A stretch of DNA of 64,000 nucleotides from Nostoc sp. XA010 (GTDB lineage: Bacteria; Cyanobacteriota; Cyanobacteriia; Cyanobacteriales; Nostocaceae): positions 513,162 through 577,161 of the forward strand of contig NZ_JAIVFX010000002.1 of the NCBI RefSeq assembly GCF_020829625.1, written 5' to 3'. How positions within the stretch are numbered: the stretch's first letter is position 1; each line of letters starts with the position of its first letter. Below the pieces are notes generated by a model, which did not search any database, was not told the DNA's origin, and saw only the letters and a list, made by a program, of their open reading frames with translations. Shown here piece by piece: positions 35,984 through 44,880 of this stretch. The position numbers were made by a program, and so were the translations under genes.

Positions 35984-37168
35984 ATGAATCAAAGTCTAAG
36001 TGTTGCTCCCAACCTGGAAGAACAGACTCATGAAAATCCCGTTGTTACCAAACAACAGCTATTTACGAAACAATTAATTGTCCTTGTCTTGGAAATGCTT
36101 CTGGCATTACCTCTGGGTTTAGTTCTGGCAAAATTCCAAATTGGTAGAATTGCCTGGATATTTGGCGGGATTGCTGCTGGTACAGTGGTTCTTCAAGGGT
36201 GTCGAATTTTTTATCAATATTCTCCTCAACCTAACCGCGCTGCTAGAAAAGTGGGAATGGCACTTGTAGGCTTAACTGTTGGCGCTTCCAATGCTCACGG
36301 GAATCTAGCTAGTGTTGCTTCTAATATTCCCATATTTATTTTTCTTACCTTGTTTCTGCTGCTGAGTGGAACTGGTATTGGTTATATCTACTCGCGCCTT
36401 AGCAAAACCAACCTGTTGACAGCAATGTTGGCTACAGTTCCTGGTGGTGTTGGAATTATGGCAGCGATCGCCGCCGATTACAACAAAAATGTTAGTTTGG
36501 TTGCCTTAGTGCAGGCAATTCGCGTCACCTCAGTAGTTATTCTAATTCCTTTCATCGCTAAAACATCAACTGGTAATTACTCTCCGCAAACACTCCCAAT
36601 CAACGCTGCTTGGCTCAATTTCGATCCATCTCAATTAGAATTACTTTTGTTAGTACTGGTAATTACTGGATTAGTAGTTTATCCAGCTATATTATTTAAA
36701 ATTCCGGCTGGCGATTTCTTTGGTGCATTGTTGATTGGTATTGGGTTTAATCCTTTGCTACATTGGCTACCTTTTGTAGGTGATATTAGCTTTAGTCCGC
36801 CGCCAATAATTAACCTATTGGGTCAAATGCTCCTGGGAATTACTATTGGTGAGTATTGGGGAGACAAACCCAACTTTAGAAAGCGGACTATCGGCTATGC
36901 TTTGATGTCCGTGGGAATGACCCTAATAGCGGGAGCGATCGCTGCTATACTTGCGATGCAATTAACCTCTTGGGACTGGTTAACCTGTCTATTAGTCACA
37001 GCACCAGGAGGATCAGCAGAAATGATCCTAGTTTCTTTAGCATTGAATCATAATGTTGAAATTGTCACAACTGGTCATTTAGTGCGACTAATTGCGATTA
37101 ATAGTTCTCTACCGCTTTGGCTGTATTTGTTTCACCGTCTAGATGAGCAACTTTCTGAATCAGTTTAA
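35984..37168 (+). CDS. AbrB-family (ammonia monooxygenase-like) membrane protein
   Basis: An integral membrane protein with two repeated halves. The signature is seen twice: ATVPGGVGIMAAIAADY in the first half and TAPGGSAEMILVSLALNH in the second, each ending with a membrane segment. About 10 hydrophobic segments over 394 residues. The family (PF05145) is annotated as AbrB or ammonia monooxygenase, but neither function is established. An N-terminal 25-residue hydrophilic lead precedes the first segment. A DUF1838 gene follows 104 bp later. Confidence 0.85.
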   Translation: MNQSLSVAPNLEEQTHENPVVTKQQLFTKQLIVLVLEMLLALPLGLVLAKFQIGRIAWIFGGIAAGTVVLQGCRIFYQYSPQPNRAARKVGMALVGLTVGASNAHGNLASVASNIPIFIFLTLFLLLSGTGIGYIYSRLSKTNLLTAMLATVPGGVGIMAAIAADYNKNVSLVALVQAIRVTSVVILIPFIAKTSTGNYSPQTLPINAAWLNFDPSQLELLLLVLVITGLVVYPAILFKIPAGDFFGALLIGIGFNPLLHWLPFVGDISFSPPPIINLLGQMLLGITIGEYWGDKPNFRKRTIGYALMSVGMTLIAGAIAAILAMQLTSWDWLTCLLVTAPGGSAEMILVSLALNHNVEIVTTGHLVRLIAINSSLPLWLYLFHRLDEQLSESV

Positions 37169-37203
37169 TTGATAAAAGCATTAGGCAGAAGCGAGATAAA
37201 ACT

Positions 37204-37248
37204 CCCAACTCCTAACTCCTAACTCCTAACTCCTAACTCCCCACTCCC
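37204..37248. repeat. Heptamer array CTCCTAA
   Basis: About five tandem copies of CTCCTAA, ending in CTCCCCACTCCC, in the gap between the AbrB-family and DUF1838 genes. Confidence 0.85.
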
Positions 37249-37272
37249 TTTTAAATACTAAGGATGTTTTAG

Positions 37273-38088
37273 ATGGTTGCCCAAATCCAAGAACTTGAAG
37301 CGCAGCACTGGGTTAAAACTCGTTCTTCTCTCGACCCTAGCGAATCTACTTTCCTGATTTGGAAAGGTAAAATTTACGCTTTTATCCCCGGTGAGAAAAG
37401 ACAGCTCCTATTTAAGATGCTGGGATTGAGTGTTAGCAGGTGTATTCCCACAGATGAGGGTAGCTGGGATTTTACTTCCAGGGAATTAACTTACTACCTC
37501 AACCCACAAACGGATGAGGTTTTGACCAAATGGGAGAATCCTTGGACAGGCGAGACAGTTCCGGTGATTCACGTTGCTAATAATCCAGTGCAGGGTAAGT
37601 TTAAGGGAAATTTCCCCGCACAAGTAGATGGTGACAGCACAACCTTTGTTTTTGATATATTTCCCCATTACCCCAATCCCTTAGCAGACGATCCCAAATT
37701 TGCCGAATACAGCCCAAATCCAATTTATCAGGCAGCTGAATTGTTTAAGTTAACTGTGCCAACCGCAGATTTATTCAACCCAGCACTTAAATCAGTTTCT
37801 GAACTCAAACTGAGTTGGGATAGAATTGGTCAATGGCTTCCCTGGATGAAAATGGGCGATCGCCCCGGTCAACTGATCTACAGTGCTGTTGGCAGCAAAA
37901 TCAATGGTTTAACAGAACTGCCTCCAGTGCTGCAAGACGAAATTAATAACCGTATTCCTCTATATAAAAAAGCCCCAAAAGCATTGGTAGATGGAGAAGA
38001 TATGACTTCCTGGTTATACTTCCAAAAACACTTTCAAGCTTACTTAGCAGGTGAAATCTTCCCGCTTCCCCAAGCAGAAGAATTTTAA
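37273..38088 (+). CDS. DUF1838 family protein
   Basis: The 271-residue product looks like DUF1838 proteins, which occur in cyanobacteria and elsewhere with no known reaction. Features are LIWKGKIYAFIPGE, the repeated beta-rich core (CIPTDEGSWDFTSRELTYYLNPQT) and the Trp-rich WKNPWTGE-like segment (WENPWTGETVPVIHV). It appears soluble and cytoplasmic. It is followed after 7 bp by a heptamer array that leads to the four-helix-bundle gene on the opposite strand. Confidence 0.82.
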   Translation: MVAQIQELEAQHWVKTRSSLDPSESTFLIWKGKIYAFIPGEKRQLLFKMLGLSVSRCIPTDEGSWDFTSRELTYYLNPQTDEVLTKWENPWTGETVPVIHVANNPVQGKFKGNFPAQVDGDSTTFVFDIFPHYPNPLADDPKFAEYSPNPIYQAAELFKLTVPTADLFNPALKSVSELKLSWDRIGQWLPWMKMGDRPGQLIYSAVGSKINGLTELPPVLQDEINNRIPLYKKAPKALVDGEDMTSWLYFQKHFQAYLAGEIFPLPQAEEF

Positions 38089-38095
38089 CCGAATA

Positions 38096-38125
38096 GGCAG
38101 GGGGCAGGGGGCAGGGGGCAGGGGG
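38096..38125. repeat. Heptamer array GGGGGCA, left flank of the four-helix-bundle gene
   Basis: About four copies of GGGGGCA. The complementary array lies on the other side of the small gene, at 38524-38550, so the pair forms a long inverted repeat around it. Confidence 0.85.
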
Positions 38126-38129
38126 ATAA

Positions 38130-38516
38130 TTAGCGTTTTATGAGCCAAGGGGATGGATTGTTGATTATGGTTACTAGAATGCCTAAAATCCGGTTGTAAT
38201 TTCCATAAAGTTCTCTACCTGTATCAACATCTAAATAACTGCACTTGACAGCAAATTTCAACCAAGTCTGAGTCTCTGCGGCTTCTGCTTCCGAATCATT
38301 TAACTTAGCCACAAAAGCAGCTTCATAGCGACGTTTTCTCCATGCTTCCGCCAGATTTGCACATACAGAACGTGACGATCTACGAATTTGATCGGTCAAC
38401 GAATATCTCTCTTCTACAGGAAACTTCTTGGATAGTTCAAATATTTTCATGGCTGTATCAAACGCCATTTTGTATACTTCCAAGTCTTCATGACTTTTAA
38501 TTGGTTCTTTTTCCAT
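38130..38516 (-). CDS. Four-helix-bundle protein (23S rRNA intervening-sequence protein type)
   Basis: The 128-residue protein matches the S23/IVP family: LEVYKMAFDTAMKIFELSKKFP, ERYSLTDQIRRSSRSVCANLAEAW and the C-terminal helices. Relatives are found inside 23S rRNA intervening sequences and also as single genes; their role is unclear, possibly as oligomeric nucleic-acid-binding bundles. The start codon is followed by MEKEPIKSHEDL. The gene is bracketed by inverted heptamer arrays at 38096 and 38524, which is unlike the neighbouring genes. Confidence 0.85.
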   Translation of the reverse strand: MEKEPIKSHEDLEVYKMAFDTAMKIFELSKKFPVEERYSLTDQIRRSSRSVCANLAEAWRKRRYEAAFVAKLNDSEAEAAETQTWLKFAVKCSYLDVDTGRELYGNYNRILGILVTIINNPSPWLIKR

Positions 38517-38523
38517 TCCTCCT

Positions 38524-38550
38524 TCCCCCTGCCCCCTGCCCCCTGCCCCT
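38524..38550. repeat. Heptamer array CCCCCTG, right flank of the four-helix-bundle gene
   Basis: About four copies of CCCCCTG, the complement of the array at 38096-38125. It lies just upstream of the four-helix-bundle gene and after the histidine kinase stop. Confidence 0.85.
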
Positions 38551-38567
38551 TTTCCTCTTTTTGACAG

Positions 38568-41500
38568 CTAAGTAGATCGAACCAGGCTAGAGATTGCTTG
38601 CACTAATGTCGTTGGCTCTATTGGCTTAGAGATGTGCTTGTGGAAACCTGCTTTTAGTGCCTGTTGTTGATTCATCTCCCCGGCGTAGGCTGTCAGGGCG
38701 ATCGCTTTTATCTGATCGCCTTGTGCCAACAAGGTTCTAACCTGCTGTATCAACATATAACCGTCTACATCGGGCATCCCAATATCACTCAGCAGCACAT
38801 CGGGTTTGGACTGGGTGAGAACCAAGAATGCCTCGGAAGCTGAAGACACAGCTGTGACAATTGCCCCATACTGCTCTAGCACAAAAACAGTCAATTCCCG
38901 CGTGTCAGTATCATCATCTACTACTAAAACTTTGATACCACTCAAATCTAGAAAGGAATCAAGCAGCTTACTGTCCTGATTTGTTGCTGGCTGAGTGGAC
39001 ATTAGCGGTAGCCGGATTGTAAAGGTTGCTCCTTGCCCAATACCTGGACTTTCTGCCTCAACTGTGCCACCATGCAGTTCGACTAAATGACGCGCGATCG
39101 CCAACCCTAATCCCAGTCCACCGAACTTTCTTGTGGTAGTGCCGTCTGCTTGGCGGAAGTAATCAAACACATAGGGAAGAAAATCAGCATGAATACCTTT
39201 GCCTGTATCGCTGACGGTAATTTGAGCAACAGAGCCAAGTTGCTCTAAACAGATATTTACCTGTCCCCCTTCAGACGTAAATTTAATCGCGTTTGAGAGC
39301 AGATTCCAAATCACTTGTTGCAAACGAGTTGAATCACCCAAAACTTTACCAACGTTGGGTTCAAGCACTGTCTGCACTGAAATTGACTTGGCTTGGGCTG
39401 CTAGCCGCACGGTTTCCATCCCTGCTTGAATCGTCGCAGCAAGATCGACTGGAGCAACATTCAGGCTGAGTTTGCCCCGCAGAATGCGGGAAACATCCAA
39501 AAGATCCTCAATCAATTCTGATTGCAACTTAGCATTGCGTTGAATAGCTCCTAGAGCGTATGCTATCTTCGCTTCATTCAACTTCTGGCTCTGAAGTAGA
39601 CTAGACCAACCCAGAATTGGATTGAGAGGCGATCGCAACTCGTGTGACAATACTGCTAAAAACTCATCCTTAACTCGGTTTGCGGCTTCGGCTTCTTCCC
39701 GTGATGCTTCTGCTGCCAACCGTGCTTGCTGTTCTGCTTCGTATAATCGGGCATTCTCAACTGCGATCGATGCCATTTGCGCTAGCTGCACCAGGATAGC
39801 TTCATCCGCTTCGTTGAAATCACCTTCATATTTGTCTGAAAGCTGAATCAATCCGATGTTACGTCCGTCTCGTGCCACTAGAGGTGCTGCGAGCCAGCCC
39901 CGCATCGGAGGGTGGTTCTTTGCCTCCTTACCAAAGCCTCGCCAACGGGGATGACTTTCAAGTTCGGCTTGTGTCATTCGCATTGATCGATTCAGGTGAC
40001 ATACACAGCTGTAAATTCCAGATCCATCTGCCTTTTCATTGTAGTCTCGCCACTGGGCATACTTATCGGATAGGTAAATAGAGCTAATTGACTGTGCCCA
40101 ATTTTCGTGAAGGCTCATGCTGGTGACGGACTGATGGGCACTAATAATCGATGCTGCCTGCGTGGTAATTACTTGCAGAACTTCTGCAACAGAAAGGGCA
40201 GAATTAATTGCCAACGCTGCTGTTGTCAATCCCTGCAATTGTTCGGCATAGTGTCGTTCACGAGCAAGAGAGTGTTCTCGCTCAAGTTCGACTTGTCTGC
40301 GATTGGTGATGTCAATTATAAATTTCACACCCTCTTCTTCATTGAGACATTTGGCACAGAACAATCCCCACCACCGTGAGCCGTCCTTGCGAATGTACTC
40401 CTTTTCGTAGGGACTAATGCTCCCAGTTGCTTTAAACTCTTCGATTGCTCTGAGGGAATCTGGCATCCACTCCGGTGGTGTCATTTTGTCCCACCCCACC
40501 AATCCTTGCTCAATATCCTTACGGCTGTAGCCGCTCATTTGCAAGAAAGCATCGTTGCTTTCGGTAATATTGCCGTTGGTTTTGAAAAAAATGACACCGA
40601 CCGTTTCGATTGCGAACGCCCGACGCAGACGCTCTTCGGATTCCCGCAAGGCTGCTTCAGCTTGCCTGCGAGCGGTGATATCACGAGATATGCATAACAA
40701 CCGTTCGACTTGCCCATCGGCTCCTCTAATCGGACTAACTTTGTTATCCCACCACTTCGGTTCGCCTGTTTGAGTTGGGCGATAGCCTTGAAAAGTGCTG
40801 ATTTTGCCTGCTTTTGCACAATCAATTGCGTTCAGTGCGGCTTGTCTATCGGTTCCTTGCCAAAACTCGACCCATGAACAACCGAGGAACGGTCTGACAT
40901 CACTGATGTTGAGCGCCGCCTGACCGCCTGGACTCATATACACGATTAGCCCTGACAAATCCAATACTTTGATGCAGTCGTCGCTACTGTCAAGGATCGG
41001 CCGATTGAACTCTTGACTTTGGCGCAACGCCGCTTCTGCTTGTTTGTGATCTGTAACGTCAATCAGTAACCCATCCCACACGTATCCTTCTGGCGTTTGC
41101 ACAGCGCGGGAAGTACCCTGAACCCATTTGAGTTTACCCGATGGTGTCATGATACGCCCATCCCAACGCCAGGGTAAGGAGTTCTTAATAGCGTCAGCAA
41201 TGGAGGTTTTAAATAACGGCAAATCCTCTGAGTAAATTAGTTCTACAAAGGAATTAGCGTCTCGGAGAATTGTTTCTGGCTCCAATTCCAACAGTTCACG
41301 GGAGCCAGAATTCACGAAGGTAAAGCGATGGGGGCTATCTGTGCAGGGCAAATAGCGAAAGACCATACCTGGCACGTTGGCAACTAGCGCCTCGAACTGC
41401 GTTTGACTATGATGGAGTGCTGCACGAGTCCCTTGCTCGTGGCGTACAGCTTCAAGAGTTGCCTGATGCGCTTGATGGATACTTTGTAGAGCAGAGGCAG

Positions 41501-42047
41501 TAAAACCTGCCAAACTCGTCATCAGCCGATGATCCTCAGCATCAAACTGTCGCGCCTCATGGTGCGACACAATCCAAAGAGTGCCTAATGGTTGATTGTT
41601 TACACTTAGCGGAATTACCAATCCCTCAACAATGGGAAACTGCGGATGGTGCAGATAGTTGAAATAACGTTCAGGATGGGCATACAGTTGCGGCTGCCTA
41701 GATTGAAGTGTGGTGCCACAGGGACTAAAATTACTTGGGGTGGTGGTTTGTTCTAAAAATTTTAATGCGCCTGCGATCGCTACCCAGCGAAATCTGGATT
41801 CACCATTAGAATTTGTTTCCAGTAAACTGACTCCAGCAGTATCGGCTCGACATAAATCGACAGCAATCTCAACCAGGGTTTTGAGCATGGATTGCGGATC
41901 GTCCATGAGTTGTTGACCGAGGATGTGGAGCGCTCGGTTTTCAGACGCTAAATCTGGCTGTCTCGCTGGACGACCAGCCAGAGCCTCTGTAATCAAGACA
42001 TCCGCTTCCGTGACTGCTGAAGTATTGTTTGAGGATAAACACATCAT
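38568..42047 (-). CDS. Hybrid sensor histidine kinase, GAF-PAS-PAS-PAS-GAF-HisKA-HATPase-REC
   Basis: Domains in order over 1159 residues: GAF (about 50-195), three PAS (about 215-590), GAF (about 605-770), coiled coil, HisKA with LSHELRSPLNP (the His), an ATPase with N-box (LLSNAIKFT) and G-boxes (VSDTGKGI, FGGLGLGLAI), and a C-terminal receiver with VLVVDDDTD and LLSDIGMPDVDG (the phospho-Asp). No membrane segment, so it is a cytosolic sensor. The upstream 105-residue gene is 139 bp away. No separate response regulator is adjacent; the receiver may pass phosphate to an unlinked partner. Confidence 0.93.
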   Translation of the reverse strand: MMCLSSNNTSAVTEADVLITEALAGRPARQPDLASENRALHILGQQLMDDPQSMLKTLVEIAVDLCRADTAGVSLLETNSNGESRFRWVAIAGALKFLEQTTTPSNFSPCGTTLQSRQPQLYAHPERYFNYLHHPQFPIVEGLVIPLSVNNQPLGTLWIVSHHEARQFDAEDHRLMTSLAGFTASALQSIHQAHQATLEAVRHEQGTRAALHHSQTQFEALVANVPGMVFRYLPCTDSPHRFTFVNSGSRELLELEPETILRDANSFVELIYSEDLPLFKTSIADAIKNSLPWRWDGRIMTPSGKLKWVQGTSRAVQTPEGYVWDGLLIDVTDHKQAEAALRQSQEFNRPILDSSDDCIKVLDLSGLIVYMSPGGQAALNISDVRPFLGCSWVEFWQGTDRQAALNAIDCAKAGKISTFQGYRPTQTGEPKWWDNKVSPIRGADGQVERLLCISRDITARRQAEAALRESEERLRRAFAIETVGVIFFKTNGNITESNDAFLQMSGYSRKDIEQGLVGWDKMTPPEWMPDSLRAIEEFKATGSISPYEKEYIRKDGSRWWGLFCAKCLNEEEGVKFIIDITNRRQVELEREHSLARERHYAEQLQGLTTAALAINSALSVAEVLQVITTQAASIISAHQSVTSMSLHENWAQSISSIYLSDKYAQWRDYNEKADGSGIYSCVCHLNRSMRMTQAELESHPRWRGFGKEAKNHPPMRGWLAAPLVARDGRNIGLIQLSDKYEGDFNEADEAILVQLAQMASIAVENARLYEAEQQARLAAEASREEAEAANRVKDEFLAVLSHELRSPLNPILGWSSLLQSQKLNEAKIAYALGAIQRNAKLQSELIEDLLDVSRILRGKLSLNVAPVDLAATIQAGMETVRLAAQAKSISVQTVLEPNVGKVLGDSTRLQQVIWNLLSNAIKFTSEGGQVNICLEQLGSVAQITVSDTGKGIHADFLPYVFDYFRQADGTTTRKFGGLGLGLAIARHLVELHGGTVEAESPGIGQGATFTIRLPLMSTQPATNQDSKLLDSFLDLSGIKVLVVDDDTDTRELTVFVLEQYGAIVTAVSSASEAFLVLTQSKPDVLLSDIGMPDVDGYMLIQQVRTLLAQGDQIKAIALTAYAGEMNQQQALKAGFHKHISKPIEPTTLVQAISSLVRST

Positions 42048-42186
42048 TATTAATTAATAATATATAGGCAAATCGCTGTGTTTAACTGAAATCAAAAGGC
42101 TCAAAAAGTAGTTATTAGACTTATAACAAGCTCAATAATGCATCCAGCTAAAAGCAAATAAATTTAATATTTAATTAATATCTCAT

Positions 42187-42504
42187 TTAAGCTGGCGGCT
42201 CTATCTTTTGAAATTCTTTAATTGCTTCGATATGGGCTTGATTTACCTTTATATGCTCCTCTACTGCTTCTGAAAACACATCTGCTGAAGGATCTTCTGT
42301 TAGTCTGTGCGCCAAATATTGAAATTTCTGCGCGTGCTCGTGCATGGTTTCTCCATAGGCTTCCATACGTTCTTTTTCTTCCGGCTCGATTTGGTCATCT
42401 GTTTGTAAACTCTTACCCAACTCTTGTATCTCTTTGCTATGCTCAATTGATTTTTGAGCATGTTTTTGTGCTGTCTCTATAGTCTGCTTTGAAACTTCAT
42501 GCAT
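42187..42504 (-). CDS. Hypothetical coiled-coil protein, 105 residues
   Basis: Small, highly charged, helical protein rich in Glu, Lys, His and Gln (SKQTIETAQKHAQKSIEHSKE). It has no Cys, no signal peptide and no membrane segment. It reads leftward and lies directly upstream of the hybrid kinase, 139 bp away, so it may be cotranscribed. I do not recognise a family. Confidence 0.65.
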   Translation of the reverse strand: MHEVSKQTIETAQKHAQKSIEHSKEIQELGKSLQTDDQIEPEEKERMEAYGETMHEHAQKFQYLAHRLTEDPSADVFSEAVEEHIKVNQAHIEAIKEFQKIEPPA

Positions 42505-42710
42505 AATCTTAATCCCGACTATCGCCTTAAAAAAACTATCAAATAGGAGCTATCTCGCTTATCTGTAACAGTTCGTTAAAAAGTTACTAGTATAAAAATT
42601 TCATGTTCTAATAACATTTTATATACTATTCAAAACCTCGCAAACTAGCTAAAGGTGGATGAGATTGGCGTTTAAACTAATCCTTCAGACTGCCGCGTAG
42701 GCGTAGCCAC

Positions 42711-42848
42711 AATATGGTTCGGATAAGCTTTTGAGGCAGGGGAGGAAAGAGAGTTATTATTAAGCAATTTCTCTTCCCCTGCTTCTCTTCTCCCCCTGCT
42801 CAAGAACAGCTTGCCTCAACAGATGACTTTGTTAACCGAACCGTATTG
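42711..42848. mobile_element. MITE-like element, family C
   Basis: Left end CAATATGGTTCGGATAA, right end the complement of CAATACGGTTCGGTTAA, 15 of 17 matching. The 138-bp body contains C-rich and G-rich tracts that can fold on each other, and no gene. GC-rich repeat words (gcgtaggcgtagcc, cgcgtagccagccgtagg) flank it on both sides. Confidence 0.65.
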
Positions 42849-42998
42849 CGCGTAGCCAGCCGTAGGCATCGCTATTAAAGTTTCAAAAACGGGAGGTAGT
42901 ATTTCTGTTCTCAAACCACAATGAGAGCTTATGAATCAGATTCTGGCAAATTTGTCTAGCCTAAAGAAGGTTAATGTTGAGTAGCTTTTAAGCAAAAT

Positions 42999-44003
42999 TT
43001 ATTGGAATTTCGCCTCCTGACCAGAACAGTCAAATAAATGTAGCCCTAACCGTTGGGAAAGTTCTTCACACACCTTTACCCCGCGCACACTGTTACCACG
43101 CATATCCAACAGAGGCGAAAAAACTCCAATGCCCATCTTATTGGGCACAACGGCGATAATCCCACCACAAATTCCGCTTTTCGCCGGAATCCCAATTTTA
43201 TAAGCCCACTCACCTGCAAAGTTGTACATTCCGCAGGTATACATAACACTCAAAATATCTTTGATGTAATGCTTATCTACCGCCTGTTCTGTGGTAATCG
43301 GGTTAATCCCTTTGTTAGCAAGGGTAGCCGCCATCACTGCTAAGTCTTGGCAATTCACCATCACCGCACACTGCTGGAAATAAAGATCCAGCGACTCTTC
43401 TATATTCCGGTCAATCATGCCAAAGTTGAGCATCAGATGCGCCATTGCCCGGTTGCGATGCCCTGTACTGCGTTCTGAGGTAAAAACAGAAATGTCAACG
43501 AACACATCGCGGCCAATATATCGCCGAAACATATCCAGCATTCGGTTGAGGCGTTCAGTTGGGCCAGAACCTTTAATTAAGCTGGTGGTTGCGATCGCAC
43601 CTGCATTTACCATTGGATTATAAGGTCGCTTCGATTGCTCATCCAAAACAATCGCGTTGAATGCATCACCCGTTGGTTCTACGCCAACTCTAGTCAATAT
43701 GTAATCCAGTCCATGATCTTCTAAAGCAAGTCCATAAGCAAATACTTTGGAAATTGACTGAATGGTAAAGAGGTGATCGTAATCGCCAACTTTGTAAACC
43801 TGACCATCTACTGTCACAATGCAAATGCTGAACAAATCCGGGTTTGCCTTTGCCAGTTCGGGAATAAATTTCGTTACTGCACCCTCCCCCAGTAACTTGT
43901 ACTGAGAATGCAACTCATTGAGAAAAGCTTTTAATGGCGATGGATTTATTTCTAAATCTCCTTGATGTGCTTGGTTTGTCATCAGGCTGATAGGATTTCC
44001 CAA
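42999..44003 (-). CDS. glsA: Glutaminase A
   Basis: Hydrolyses glutamine to glutamate and ammonia; beta-lactamase-like fold. The Ser-x-x-Lys active site is visible in [16 protein letters not shown], with NPMVNAGAI and the later [12 protein letters not shown] motifs. 334 residues, a normal length. A perfect 18-bp palindrome lies only 5 bp upstream of the annotated ATG, where the ribosome site should be, so translation may instead begin at the Met of MTNQAHQG (ATG ending at 43982), with the N-terminus of 7 residues untranslated. Confidence 0.93.
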   Translation of the reverse strand: MGNPISLMTNQAHQGDLEINPSPLKAFLNELHSQYKLLGEGAVTKFIPELAKANPDLFSICIVTVDGQVYKVGDYDHLFTIQSISKVFAYGLALEDHGLDYILTRVGVEPTGDAFNAIVLDEQSKRPYNPMVNAGAIATTSLIKGSGPTERLNRMLDMFRRYIGRDVFVDISVFTSERSTGHRNRAMAHLMLNFGMIDRNIEESLDLYFQQCAVMVNCQDLAVMAATLANKGINPITTEQAVDKHYIKDILSVMYTCGMYNFAGEWAYKIGIPAKSGICGGIIAVVPNKMGIGVFSPLLDMRGNSVRGVKVCEELSQRLGLHLFDCSGQEAKFQ

Positions 44004-44007
44004 AATA

Positions 44008-44025
44008 CCTACTATATATAGTAGG
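44008..44025. promoter_or_regulatory. Perfect 18-bp palindrome before glsA
   Basis: CCTACTATATATAGTAGG reads the same on both strands. Its position immediately before the glsA coding region suggests an operator or a hairpin that hides the start. No protein is implicated. Confidence 0.55.
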
Positions 44026-44699
44026 GGTGCAGCTGTACATCCTTACAACCACAAAGATTTTTGAACAGATAGCTTGCTCTAAAAAATCATATTTAAGCAA
44101 GTACTTAGGTCATAAAAAGACTAATGTGCTTTATAATACGCCACAAAATGGAGCTACAAGCGATCGCAAAGATTTACTAATTTTTTTATCATTCATCCTG
44201 AAAAATATTAGGTTGAGTATATTCCTTTTTTTTATACTCAGTAATACTGTAATGTCAAGTTATATATATCACTATTTTTAGTCTAGTCATGGAAAATAAA
44301 AGTCATGATTAATTTAAGTGGAAAAAACTTTGAAAAAAGATATTAAACCCAAATTAATTTACATAATTATTTAAGATGTAACTCATATCATGACTTATTC
44401 GTAGAGAAATCTAAAGATTTCATGAAATAAGTCATTTTAAGTATTTATGCCGATGCCATTCAATTAAAGTTATATTATCTTCTAGTTGTAAATAGCCAAA
44501 ATCGATGTAATATAAAATACATGGGTAGCAACGAGCCTTTAGAGCCGATGGGAATAGGGTATCGTCGCTTTAGGGTGCAATAAGCGTAAAGCTTTTTTAA
44601 TAATTTTTGGACTTGCCAAAAAAAGCGTTACATAGCCAAAGTCCTCAATTGAGAAAGGTTTCGCCCTGAAAATTGGAATTTAAATTGAGAAAGCTGCCA
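44026..44699. other. AT-rich intergenic region upstream of the rlpA leader
   Basis: No ORF I believe. A hairpin with stem CGCTT/AAGCG lies at 44566-44586, next to short T runs. The rest is AT-rich. The rlpA promoter probably lies in the last 200 bp. Confidence 0.45.
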
Positions 44700-44880
44700 A
44701 GAATTACGCTAAAACCCTGATCCCCAAGCCAAAAGGTTCGTGCTAGTCTGTTGCAGTTATAAACAACAAAGTGAAAACGGAACGAATTCGAGTTTTTCAG
44801 GAGGGAAGTCACTTTCACAAAGTGAAGAATCCCGCGAATCATGAAACTTAAATTCTACAGTCGCTTTAAAAAACGGACGC
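44700..44880 (+). promoter_or_regulatory. Structured leader of rlpA
   Basis: About 180 bases before the rlpA start contain several nested complementary blocks: CCTGA (44716) with TCAGG (44797), TTCGT (44737) with ACGAA (44782), TGTTG (44749) with CAACA (44764), GGGA with TCCC around a 7-bp hairpin (TCACTTT/AAAGTGA, 44809-44825). Positions are approximate. This is more than expected by chance in AT-rich DNA. c-di-AMP (ydaO-type) riboswitches precede RlpA-like genes in other bacteria, but I could not match that motif's conserved core. Confidence 0.45.

Noticed and set aside
44645..44842. Minus-strand ORF across the rlpA leader
   Set aside because: It is complementary to a structured leader, with no ribosome site and no recognisable product.
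44700..44880. Firm call of a ydaO-type c-di-AMP riboswitch
   Set aside because: The conserved core could not be aligned by eye, so only a structured leader is reported.
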